This document shows, one piece after another, positions 18,569-26,878 of a stretch of 51,342 nt of DNA. The position numbers and the translations under genes were made by a program. Origin of the DNA: Fulvivirga marina (GTDB lineage: Bacteria > Bacteroidota > Bacteroidia > Cytophagales > Cyclobacteriaceae); the NCBI RefSeq assembly GCF_016775155.1, contig NZ_JAEUGD010000020.1, forward strand, positions 1 through 51,342. The letters are read 5' to 3'. Below the pieces are notes generated by a model, which saw only the letters and a list, made by a program, of their open reading frames with translations, searched no databases and was not told the DNA's origin. The first letter of the stretch is position 1, and every line of letters begins with the position of its first letter.

Positions 18569-19006
18569 AGTCCGAAGTCCGAAGATGGATACACCCAGCT
18601 TAGGCAGCAAACTTCAATTCAGTTATCTCAACATATTTTTTTCTTTAAAAGCAACCATCATATTCATCAGGTTGTACGAATACTCATAGTGTATTTTAAA
18701 CTCTTCTTTTGTTATATATTCTCTTCTTTCTGCTTTATGCATAACAGGTTACGACTTCAGCAAGTGAACGGATGGCATATCCCATGAACTTCTTAAACTC
18801 AGCATTAGATTGCCCTATAGCCCCCTCAGAAATATTAAGCGCAATAGAATCTACAGCTCTTCGCAATTGAGATGAAAGGTTATAAAATTCCTCCTTAGGA
18901 AATTTACCACATAGTCTATTTATATTTTCACCCAACTCCATTGCTCTTTGCCATATTATCAGGTTTCCAATAAAATCCATTCCTTATTTACTTCCGTATC
19001 CGGACT
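18569..19006. mobile_element. Putative small insertion cassette around the four-helix-bundle gene
   Basis: Two 16-base sequences, AGTCCGAAGTCCGAAG at 18569-18584 and the complement of CTTCCGTATCCGGACT at 18991-19006, match in 12 of 16 positions in inverted orientation. They bracket the frameshifted four-helix-bundle gene. More CCGAAG-type fragments lie just outside (19020-19031). I infer a small cassette or an intervening-sequence-like insertion between hmgA and hpd. No transposase is present and target-site duplication was not established. Confidence 0.4.
18623..18980 (-). pseudogene. Frameshifted four-helix bundle (23S rRNA IVS-type) protein
   Basis: The first 81 codons (18980-18735) read as a four-helix bundle protein of the 23S rRNA intervening-sequence family: WQRAMELGE, FPKEEFYNLSSQLRRA, ALNISEGAIGQSNAEFKKF, then RSLAEVVT. 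The frame then stops early after VVTCYA. In the next frame, from 18739 to the stop at 18623, a further 38 codons read HKAERREYITKEEFKIHY and onward. That is the normal tail of the family. Joined, the protein would be about 119 residues, the usual length. One extra base near 18738-18743 breaks it. Whether this is real or a sequencing error is unclear. These proteins have no known biochemical role and often appear in mobile contexts. Confidence 0.75.
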
Positions 19007-19042
19007 ACTATCTTCTAAACTTCGGTCTTCCAACTACCGTCC

Positions 19043-20200
19043 CTACTCCAGCCACGACTTATAATAACTCTCATCCGCTATAGCCATCGCCTCTTCAGTA
19101 ATCATCAGCGGCTTAAAGGTATCTACCATAACTGCAAGCTCCTGAGTATCTTTTTTTCCAAGGCTTCTTTCCATAGCTCCAGGGTGTGGACCATGAGGAA
19201 TACCCGCAGGGTGTAGGGAAATATGTCCTGCCTCGATATCATTTCTGCTCATGAAGTCGCCATCTACATAGTAAAGCACTTCATCAGAATCAATATTGCT
19301 ATGATTATAAGGAGCAGGAACAGCCTCAGGGTGGTAATCATAAAGTCTCGGCACAAAAGAGCAGACAACAAATGCGTCAGTCTCGAAAGTCTGATGTACC
19401 GGTGGCGGCTGATGTACCCTACCCGTGAGTGGTTCAAAATCATGAATTGAAAATGCATAAGGATAGTTATAACCATCCCAACCTACTACACTGAAAGGGT
19501 GACGGGCATACACCATATCAAACAGGTCTCCCTGCTTTTTCACCTTTACAATGTAGTCTCCTTTGTTATCATAAGTTTCCAGCTCTGATGGTCTTCTGAT
19601 ATCTCTCTCACAAAATGGCGAGTGCTCTAATAACTGTCCGAACCAATTGCGGTACCTTTTAGGAGTATATATTGGCCTATTAGATTCAACAATAAAAAGC
19701 CTGTTATCTTCAGTATCAAAATCCATGATATAGATCATGCCTCTCGGTACCAGGAGGTAGTCACCATACTTAAAATCAATGTTACCCATAAAGGTCCTCA
19801 ACTTACCTGACCCTTTGTGCACAAAGATCAACTCATCAGCATCAGTGTTTTTATAGAAATAATCCCTGATTGACTTTCTGGGTGCAGAAAGAATGATGGA
19901 AACATCACTATTAACCAGTACAGCCTTTCTGCTATCCAGGTAATCATCTTCGGGTCTGATCTGAAAACCACGCAGCCTGTATGACTGGATATTGTTTTCC
20001 CTGGCGATCTTTGGGGCTACTGACTTCTTGTTCAGTATCTCCTTTACCTGGGTAGGCCGGTGCTCATGGTACAATAGTGATGACATGCCGTCGAACCCTA
20101 TAGTACCAAATAGTTCTTCATAATAGAATGACCCATCCGGCTTTTTGAAAGTCGTGTGCCGCTTATGGGGGATTTTTCCAAGTTGGTGATATATTGGCAT
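19043..20200 (-). CDS. hmgA: Homogentisate 1,2-dioxygenase
   Basis: Opens the ring of homogentisate to maleylacetoacetate. The 385-residue protein carries typical motifs: the N-terminal PIYHQLGKIPHKRH, the RGMIYIMDF cupin region, FSVVGWDGYNYPYAFSIHDFEP, and the iron-ligand block SLHPAGIPHGPHPGAMERSLG near 330-350. It starts 18 bases after the dehydrogenase gene, so the two are probably one transcript. The operon as a whole lacks a maleylacetoacetate isomerase in this window. That step may be encoded elsewhere or occur non-enzymatically. Confidence 0.96.
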   Translation of the reverse strand: MPIYHQLGKIPHKRHTTFKKPDGSFYYEELFGTIGFDGMSSLLYHEHRPTQVKEILNKKSVAPKIARENNIQSYRLRGFQIRPEDDYLDSRKAVLVNSDVSIILSAPRKSIRDYFYKNTDADELIFVHKGSGKLRTFMGNIDFKYGDYLLVPRGMIYIMDFDTEDNRLFIVESNRPIYTPKRYRNWFGQLLEHSPFCERDIRRPSELETYDNKGDYIVKVKKQGDLFDMVYARHPFSVVGWDGYNYPYAFSIHDFEPLTGRVHQPPPVHQTFETDAFVVCSFVPRLYDYHPEAVPAPYNHSNIDSDEVLYYVDGDFMSRNDIEAGHISLHPAGIPHGPHPGAMERSLGKKDTQELAVMVDTFKPLMITEEAMAIADESYYKSWLE

Positions 20201-20218
20201 AACGCTTTGTTGTTTAGG

Positions 20219-21448
20219 TTAAACTAACTGTTTTAAAGCTATTTCGAAAGAAGTGCTGGCGATGTTTGTCTTCTCTTTATTAACTGTATATGCTTTCTCC
20301 AATGCCTTGCGAATGATTTCAGAAGTATCATTAAAAATAGCCTCATCTTCCAGACTCACTTCATCACTCATCAGGTAAGCAAAGACTCTCGCCATACCGC
20401 AGTTAGCAATAAAATCGGGAATAACTGAACACCTCTGATCTGCAAAAAGACCAATTGGGCCGAAGAATATTTCCTTATCTGCAAAAGGTACATTAGCTCC
20501 ACATGAGAACACCTCCAGGCTAGACGCAATCATTCGGTCTACCTGATCTTTGGTAATCAGTCTTGATGCCGCTGCGGGAACGAATATTTCATAGTTCATA
20601 TCCCAGATTTTTTCGTTGATCTTGTCAAAAGGGATTATATTATCAGCAACGAGTTGGTTACCCTTTCTGTTCAGGAAAAAGGCCTTTATCTCATCAAACG
20701 AGAAACCATCTTCGTTAATAACACCACCTTCACGGTCGATAATTCCAACTACTTTAACGCCCATTTGAGCCAGATAGAAACCAGCAGCTGCACCTACATT
20801 TCCCCACCCCTGAATTACAGCTCTTTTAGAGGCAATATCTCCCCCCCAAATGTCATAGTAATGTCTCAAGGCCTCAGCAACACCATAACCGGTGATCATA
20901 TCCGCTACGGTATATTTCCTGGATAGCGATGGCGTATATTTCTCATCTTCCAATACTTTGATCACCCCGTGTCTCAGCTGACCAATACGGTTAATAGTCT
21001 GCGCTTCTGAAGGTTTGAAATGTCCTGAAAACACCCCTTCCTGCGGATGCCATACGCCATTACTCTCCGTAATGGGAATTACTTCGTGAATCTCATCCAC
21101 ATTAAGATCACCACCTGTACCATAGTAATTCTTTAATAAGGGCTTAACTGCAGCAAACCATTTTTTAAGTACCTCTGATTTTCTGGGATCATTAGGGTCG
21201 AAGTTTATACCGGATTTGGCACCACCAATGGCAGGCCCGGAAACAGTAAACTTAACTTCCATGGTTTTTGCTAATGACTCAACCTCTCGCTTATCTAGTC
21301 CCTTACGCATCCTGGTGCCTCCACCCGCAGCGCCACCTCGCAGTGAGTTAATCACCACCCAGCCTTCCGCTCCGGTTTCATCATCATACCATTCAAAAAC
21401 CACTTCAGGCCTTTTATTTTCAAACTTCTCAAGTAATGCTTTCATCAA
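20219..21448 (-). CDS. Glu/Leu/Phe/Val dehydrogenase family enzyme
   Basis: An amino-acid dehydrogenase that oxidatively deaminates an amino acid to the 2-oxo acid with NAD(P). In the 409 residues I see the substrate region RGGAAGGGTRMRKG, the catalytic lysine in GGAKSGINFDP, and the nucleotide fold VIQGWGNVGAAAGFYLAQ. The substrate cannot be read from sequence alone. Its place at the head of the tyrosine degradation operon, beside a divergent Lrp regulator, suggests a role in amino-acid breakdown, perhaps of aromatic or branched-chain amino acids. The N terminus has two Met codons; either may serve. Confidence 0.9.
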   Translation of the reverse strand: MMKALLEKFENKRPEVVFEWYDDETGAEGWVVINSLRGGAAGGGTRMRKGLDKREVESLAKTMEVKFTVSGPAIGGAKSGINFDPNDPRKSEVLKKWFAAVKPLLKNYYGTGGDLNVDEIHEVIPITESNGVWHPQEGVFSGHFKPSEAQTINRIGQLRHGVIKVLEDEKYTPSLSRKYTVADMITGYGVAEALRHYYDIWGGDIASKRAVIQGWGNVGAAAGFYLAQMGVKVVGIIDREGGVINEDGFSFDEIKAFFLNRKGNQLVADNIIPFDKINEKIWDMNYEIFVPAAASRLITKDQVDRMIASSLEVFSCGANVPFADKEIFFGPIGLFADQRCSVIPDFIANCGMARVFAYLMSDEVSLEDEAIFNDTSEIIRKALEKAYTVNKEKTNIASTSFEIALKQLV

Positions 21449-21623
21449 TGTTTTGGTAATTTTTATACTCTAATATCAAATGTCGTATGTTAACAATGAT
21501 TTACATCACAAAACCCTGCAATTTTTCCTTATTCTGGTGTTTTCATATTTTTAAACTTAATATTGCAGATGATTATTCTTTTCAAGAACAAAAAGCAGTC
21601 TAAAAAAGAAAAAACACATTACC
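21449..21623. promoter_or_regulatory. Divergent promoter region with inverted repeat
   Basis: This 175-base gap separates the dehydrogenase (minus) and Lrp (plus) genes. It holds an inverted pair, CTGCAAT at 21516-21522 and ATTGCAG at 21562-21568, 39 bases apart, in an AT-rich stretch. Lrp-type regulators bind long, degenerate inverted sites, so this is a candidate operator. That is inference only. Confidence 0.4.
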
Positions 21624-22094
21624 ATGAATATTAAATTGGATGAAACTGATATAAAAATCCTGGATATACTTCAAAAAGAGGGGAGAATTACAACCAAGGC
21701 ACTAGCCGACAGGCTCAAACTTTCCACCACACCCGTCTATGAAAGGGTCAAACGTCTGGAACGAGAAAAGGTCATTGACAAATATGTAGCACTCCTCAAT
21801 CAGAAGAAGCTGGACATTAAGCTAACCGTATTCATCTTCATCAGTTTAAAAAACCATACACGATCATACCTCGAAAGCTTCATTGATGAGATGAATAAAT
21901 TTGATGAAGTCACTGAGTGCTATCATGTTGCCGGAGGGTTTGATTTTTTCCTCAAAGTAATCATCAAAGATATGGAGGCCTATGAAGCTTTCTTGTTGAC
22001 TAAATTATCAGTGAACACCAACATAGCCCACGTGCAGAGTTCGTTTGTACTGTCACGTAGTAAACACTCGACAGCCCTTCGAGTCAGAAAATAA
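21624..22094 (+). CDS. Lrp/AsnC-family transcriptional regulator
   Basis: A 156-residue regulator. Residues 1-60 hold the winged helix-turn-helix (DETDIKILDILQKEGRITTKALADRLKLS, then VYERVKRLE). Residues 65-150 hold the ligand-sensing RAM domain, with VTECYHVAGGFDFFLKV. Family members respond to amino acids and are often autoregulated. Divergence from the amino-acid dehydrogenase and tyrosine operon suggests it controls that unit. valS follows 110 bases downstream with its own candidate promoter. Confidence 0.94.
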   Translation: MNIKLDETDIKILDILQKEGRITTKALADRLKLSTTPVYERVKRLEREKVIDKYVALLNQKKLDIKLTVFIFISLKNHTRSYLESFIDEMNKFDEVTECYHVAGGFDFFLKVIIKDMEAYEAFLLTKLSVNTNIAHVQSSFVLSRSKHSTALRVRK

Positions 22095-22163
22095 GATCAT
22101 CAAGCGCCCTCTCAAACTGCTTATTTTTGACCTCCGAAAGGTCAGCAATTGGGTTTAATTTCA

Positions 22164-22171
22164 TAATTTTG
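22164..22171 (+). promoter_or_regulatory. Candidate -7 box upstream of valS (TAATTTTG)
   Basis: TAATTTTG fits the Bacteroidota TAnnTTTG consensus, 33 bases before the valS start. A -33 element at the standard distance is not clear (a TTG occurs only 12 bases upstream). Confidence 0.4.
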
Positions 22172-22204
22172 CAGACTTAATTTTTTAAAGCAACCAGAAA
22201 ACAT

Positions 22205-24823
22205 ATGTCACTTTCAACTAAGTATGACCCGACTGCGGTAGAAGACAAATGGTACAAGCACTGGATGGACAATAAATTTTTCCATTCTGAGCCCAACCCC
22301 GATAAAGAACCATACACCATCGTCATTCCTCCTCCAAACGTCACAGGTGTGCTGCACATGGGCCACATGCTTAATAACACCATCCAGGATATATTGATCC
22401 GAAAAGCTCGTATGGAAGGTAAGGAAGCTTGCTGGGTACCTGGAACGGACCACGCTTCCATCGCTACGGAAGCCAAAGTGGTGGCTATGTTAAAAGAGAA
22501 GGGAATAAATAAAAAGGACCTTACCCGAGAAGAATTCCTGAAATATGCCTGGGAATGGAAAGAGAAGTATGGAGGCATTATACTGGAGCAGTTGAAAAAG
22601 CTCGGAGCTTCGTGCGACTGGGACAGAACTCGCTTCACCATGGAAGAAAGCCTTTCTGAAGCTGTAATAGAAGTATTTGTAGACCTTCATAACAAAGGCC
22701 TCATCTACCGTGGCGTAAGAATGGTAAACTGGGACCCTCAGGGAAAAACTGCACTGTCAGATGACGAGGTTATCCATAAGGAGGTACAGTCAAAGCTGTA
22801 CTATGTAAACTATAAAATAGAAGGCGAGGACACCTTCCTAACCGTAGCAACTACGAGGCCTGAAACTATATTGGGTGATACTGCCATATGCATCAATCCT
22901 AATGATCCAAGACACCAACACCTGAAAGGCAAAAGAGCATTGGTGCCTTTGATCAACAGGTCAATCCCGATCGTCGAAGATGATTACGTGTCTATGGAGT
23001 TTGGTACAGGTTGCTTAAAAGTAACACCTGCTCATGACATCAATGACTACGAGCTGGGGATCAAGCACAATCTGGAGTCTATCGATATTCTTAATGATGA
23101 TGGTACACTCAATGAGAAAGCTCAGCTATTCGTAGGTGAGGACAGGTTTGTTGTAAGAAAGAAGATATCTAAGGAGCTTGATGCTATTGGGCAACTTTCG
23201 AAAGTTGAAGATTACACCAATAATGTAGGCTTCTCAGAAAGAACTAACGCAGTAATAGAGCCTAAACTTTCTATGCAGTGGTTCCTGAAAATGGAAGACA
23301 TTACAAAACCTGCATTGGAAAATGTGATGAATGATGAAATTCAGCTCATTCCGCCGAAATTCAAAAACACCTATAGCCACTGGATGGAAAACGTTCGTGA
23401 CTGGTGTATTTCTCGTCAGCTGTGGTGGGGACACCAGATCCCGGCATACTACTTGCCCAATGGCAAGTATGTGGTTGGTGTTACCAAAGAAAAAGCATTT
23501 GAAAAGGCCAAAGAGCTTGACGCTAATATAACCATAGACCAGCTTACTCAGGATGAGGACGTACTGGACACATGGTTCTCGTCATGGCTATGGCCAATTT
23601 CTGTATTTGACGGATTCAAAAATCCTGATAATCCGGATATCAACTATTACTACCCTACCAATGACCTGGTAACGGCCCCTGAAATATTATTTTTCTGGGT
23701 GGCACGTATGATCATTGCAGGGTATGAGTATAAAGGTGAAAAACCTTTCAAAAACGTATATCTGACGGGTATCGTAAGAGATAAGCAGGGCAGAAAGATG
23801 TCCAAGTCATTAGGCAATTCACCTGACCCAATAGAACTTATCAAAGAGTATGGCGCTGATGGTGTTAGAACAGGTATGTTGTTCAGTTCTCCTGCAGGTA
23901 ATGACCTGCCATTTGATGTAAAGCTTTGCGAGCAAGGCAGAAACTTTGCTAACAAAATTTGGAATGCATTCAGGCTAGTAAAAAGTTGGGAAGTAGATGA
24001 GAACCTGGATGGTGCGCATAATGAAGCTCCAATCGCATGGTTCCAGGCTCGTTTCGATCAGACTTTAACGGAAGTTGAAGATCACTTCTCGAAATTCAGG
24101 ATCTCTGATGCTCTGATGTCGACCTATAAGTTGATATGGAATGACTTCTGCTCATGGTACCTGGAAATGGTAAAGCCGGAATATCAAAAGCCTATTGATC
24201 CGAAAACCCTGGAGAGTACGATCAATTTCTTCGAGAAACTGATGAAGGTGCTTCATCCGTTCATGCCTTTCATATCGGAAGAGCTATGGCACGAGTTAAA
24301 AGAAAGAGACAGCAAAGACTGCATCATAGTAGCTGAATGGCCAAAAGCGGGTCAATACGACAAGAATATACTTGCTTCTGCTGAGCAGGCTTTTGAGATC
24401 ATTACCAACATCAGGAATATCCGAAACTCAAAGCAAATCTCTCTAAAGGAGTTGCTTACACTTAAAATAAAGTCTGAGAACTTTGATCAGTTTAGCACTT
24501 TTACCTCAGTAATGCTTAAACTGGCCAACCTTGAAACAATCCAGTCTACAGATCAAAAAGAAGATAATGCTGCAAGCTTCGTTATAAAAGGTGATGAATT
24601 TTTCATTCCATTGGCTGGAAGCATTGACTTGGACAAGGAGCGCGAAGAGCTACAAAAAGAGCTGGAGTACACCCGAGGCTTCCTTACATCGGTTGACAAA
24701 AAGCTCAGTAACGAGCGCTTTGTAAACAATGCACCTCCTCAGGTAGTGGAGATGGAAAAGAAGAAAAAGGCCGATGCAGAGGCAAAGCTAAAGGTGCTGG
24801 AAGAGAGTTTAGCAAAAATGTAA
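22205..24823 (+). CDS. valS: Valine--tRNA ligase
   Basis: Charges tRNA-Val with valine; cytosolic. The 872-residue length is normal. The class I motifs are the HIGH-type [11 protein letters not shown] near 42-52 and KMSKSLGN near 528-535. The editing (CP1) domain spans roughly 180-400, with [12 protein letters not shown]. The C terminus shows the ValS coiled-coil arm ([17 protein letters not shown], then [16 protein letters not shown]). The ATG at 22205 is followed by the usual [14 protein letters not shown] start. It is monocistronic, ending at a terminator. Confidence 0.98.
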   Translation: MSLSTKYDPTAVEDKWYKHWMDNKFFHSEPNPDKEPYTIVIPPPNVTGVLHMGHMLNNTIQDILIRKARMEGKEACWVPGTDHASIATEAKVVAMLKEKGINKKDLTREEFLKYAWEWKEKYGGIILEQLKKLGASCDWDRTRFTMEESLSEAVIEVFVDLHNKGLIYRGVRMVNWDPQGKTALSDDEVIHKEVQSKLYYVNYKIEGEDTFLTVATTRPETILGDTAICINPNDPRHQHLKGKRALVPLINRSIPIVEDDYVSMEFGTGCLKVTPAHDINDYELGIKHNLESIDILNDDGTLNEKAQLFVGEDRFVVRKKISKELDAIGQLSKVEDYTNNVGFSERTNAVIEPKLSMQWFLKMEDITKPALENVMNDEIQLIPPKFKNTYSHWMENVRDWCISRQLWWGHQIPAYYLPNGKYVVGVTKEKAFEKAKELDANITIDQLTQDEDVLDTWFSSWLWPISVFDGFKNPDNPDINYYYPTNDLVTAPEILFFWVARMIIAGYEYKGEKPFKNVYLTGIVRDKQGRKMSKSLGNSPDPIELIKEYGADGVRTGMLFSSPAGNDLPFDVKLCEQGRNFANKIWNAFRLVKSWEVDENLDGAHNEAPIAWFQARFDQTLTEVEDHFSKFRISDALMSTYKLIWNDFCSWYLEMVKPEYQKPIDPKTLESTINFFEKLMKVLHPFMPFISEELWHELKERDSKDCIIVAEWPKAGQYDKNILASAEQAFEIITNIRNIRNSKQISLKELLTLKIKSENFDQFSTFTSVMLKLANLETIQSTDQKEDNAASFVIKGDEFFIPLAGSIDLDKEREELQKELEYTRGFLTSVDKKLSNERFVNNAPPQVVEMEKKKKADAEAKLKVLEESLAKM

Positions 24824-24830
24824 ATAGAGA

Positions 24831-24864
24831 AAAGCCCGTGAAATTAAAATACGGGCTTTTTTTA
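24831..24864 (+). terminator. valS rho-independent terminator
   Basis: Arms AAAGCCCGT (24831-24839) and ACGGGCTTT (24851-24859), followed by a T run to about 24863, just 8 bases after the valS stop. The A-rich left side may also help stop the convergent DUF4157 gene. Confidence 0.88.
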
Positions 24865-24953
24865 TTGTTATTGAATTTGGAGTTTCTAACCTTCCATAGT
24901 TCCTTCCTTTTTGGTTTGAAAATTATCGATATCCAGAGACATTACCATAGCCC

Positions 24954-26837
24954 CTACAGAAGTAATTTATACCCTTCCTGAATACTACCACCCACTCTCC
25001 AGGCATCTAATTCTTCCGGGAGCTTCTCATACAGGTCGTGCCATTTCAAGTAATCCTGAAGAGCTATATCCATTTTTTGTTTAGTTATTTTTTGTTGCTC
25101 CACATTGACCTTCTGCTTTTCAAATATTTGAGTGGCAAGTTGCTTATACTTAGCTACGATATCCCTATAATCCTGCTCTAACCTTTCTTTTTGCAATTTC
25201 AACTGTGTTCTCTCCTCACTTTCCTCGTCCCCCATTTGATCAAATTTCTGCTTTACCGGCCTATATTTACCCTTGACCTCCTCCAGTTCCATCTCTTTAT
25301 CCATTGGCAACATCTCTCTGTCAAATTTCAGGCTTTGCATTTCATTTTTAATTATAGCAAACTGCGCTTTCAACTGAAAACAGAGGAGTTTCATTTCTTT
25401 CATGGTCCGAATAGTATGCACCCTCAACTTAGATTTCTTACCATACAAACTTTCGTACCAATGCATAGTCTCTAAAAGTTCAGTTGTTAAACCGTCCTTT
25501 GGAAGTGCCATAGGTTTAGTGAGTGCTATTTGCACAACATTTTCATCCACATGCTCTCCGTTCATCACCATTTCCCCTAATATCTCTTGTTTATCAAGAC
25601 CGAATGCCGCCAACATGCGGGCTATACGAAAGAATTGCTCTCCATGACGTGCTTCGTGAAATACGGTATCAGCAATTTGAGCCATAGTATCTTTATCTAT
25701 GGTTTCTTTTTCAAACATAAGCTCATTAAGCTCCATACTCCATTCCTTTTCACTAAACTGTCCATAGGAGTCTTCATCCTTTCTCTTTAAAGTATATGTA
25801 ATTGGGGGTACACCTACCTGAACCAATGCTACATTGACCGCTTCCATGATCTTCATCGCTCGCTGGTTTGTATCTTTTTGCCCCCATTCGTTCTCTAACT
25901 CCTTGGCCTTACCCAGATACTCCCCCTTATCCAGAGCTTCCATCCCTGTAGACTCTACCTGCTCATACTCCTCAACCTCTTCAGGTGTAATAACACTTGA
26001 ATCCAGGTGGGCACCAATATCAAAACTTACAACACTATTCTCTTTCCAGAATTGATAATCTTTTTCCTGATTCTCAAGAGCCTCATAATCATCAATGTTG
26101 CCCAGTTTAATTGCGTCAGGCTTTACTATTTTATAGTACATTTTTCCGGATTCTTTAATGTAAAACCACTGCACCCCATCAATAGGCTGGTCCCATGCCA
26201 ACACAGGGTCACCACTATCTACCCATTTCATCTGCGCAACGCCATGACTAATGCTAGCAAAAATTCCGGATGTTATATCTGAAGGTGACGAAGCATTTGC
26301 TGACTTTAATTGCAGACTCCTATCCCCCATCTCATCAGCTTCTTTTTCCAAACCTTTATCATCATTAATTTTCAAGCCACCTTTCATCTGCAGGGTAGGC
26401 ATCACCCTACCTTGCTTCTGCTGTACCACATGCCAGGCTTCATGAGGCAAGTGCTGCTCCTGCCCTGGTCCAACATGGATATCCGTACCCTGAGCATACG
26501 CATGGGCCTTCATTTGCGTAGGCTTGGAAGAGTTAAAATGCACTTTGACGTCATCCATGGAATAACCGGACAATTCTTCAACCCCTGATTTCAAGTCATC
26601 CGGAAGTCCCGTTTTGTTCTCGGTTTTGGAGGGTAGCTGCACTGCCTTACCACTATTGGTCGATACCTGCAATTGCACCGTGGTGTGCGACTGGCCCTGT
26701 CCCAGATTGTCTGCAAATTGAGAATTTGCGTTCAGCCCATTGTTATTATCAAAATTTGAATCAAGACTACTCCTACCCAGGTTCATCCTGTTTACCGAAG
26801 ACTTACTGTCTTTAACACCGGAAAATTGATCGTTCAT
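24954..26837 (-). CDS. DUF4157 protein with second HEARH metallopeptidase-like site
   Basis: Function unknown; probably an effector-like protein. From the chosen start, MNDQ (26837), the product has 627 residues. A longer frame opens at 26882, but all three paralogues begin MNDQ with a conserved AAACCA-type sequence just upstream, and the earlier Met has no such support. Residues 1-75 are a polar linker. DUF4157 spans about 77-150, with the zinc motif HEAWH at 132-136 and a later EKEAD at 164-168. The C-terminal half is unrelated to its paralogues. It has a second zinc-peptidase-like site, HEARHGEQFFRIARM, at 394-408, a long coiled coil near 480-595, and a final LPEELDAWRVG at 606-616 that could supply a third ligand. 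No signal peptide or membrane segment. The gap after the upstream paralogue is 41 bases. Confidence 0.82.
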   Translation of the reverse strand: MNDQFSGVKDSKSSVNRMNLGRSSLDSNFDNNNGLNANSQFADNLGQGQSHTTVQLQVSTNSGKAVQLPSKTENKTGLPDDLKSGVEELSGYSMDDVKVHFNSSKPTQMKAHAYAQGTDIHVGPGQEQHLPHEAWHVVQQKQGRVMPTLQMKGGLKINDDKGLEKEADEMGDRSLQLKSANASSPSDITSGIFASISHGVAQMKWVDSGDPVLAWDQPIDGVQWFYIKESGKMYYKIVKPDAIKLGNIDDYEALENQEKDYQFWKENSVVSFDIGAHLDSSVITPEEVEEYEQVESTGMEALDKGEYLGKAKELENEWGQKDTNQRAMKIMEAVNVALVQVGVPPITYTLKRKDEDSYGQFSEKEWSMELNELMFEKETIDKDTMAQIADTVFHEARHGEQFFRIARMLAAFGLDKQEILGEMVMNGEHVDENVVQIALTKPMALPKDGLTTELLETMHWYESLYGKKSKLRVHTIRTMKEMKLLCFQLKAQFAIIKNEMQSLKFDREMLPMDKEMELEEVKGKYRPVKQKFDQMGDEESEERTQLKLQKERLEQDYRDIVAKYKQLATQIFEKQKVNVEQQKITKQKMDIALQDYLKWHDLYEKLPEELDAWRVGGSIQEGYKLLL

Positions 26838-26878
26838 ACTTACTTGGTTTAGGGTGTTTGATGAATGGCTCTCAATGG

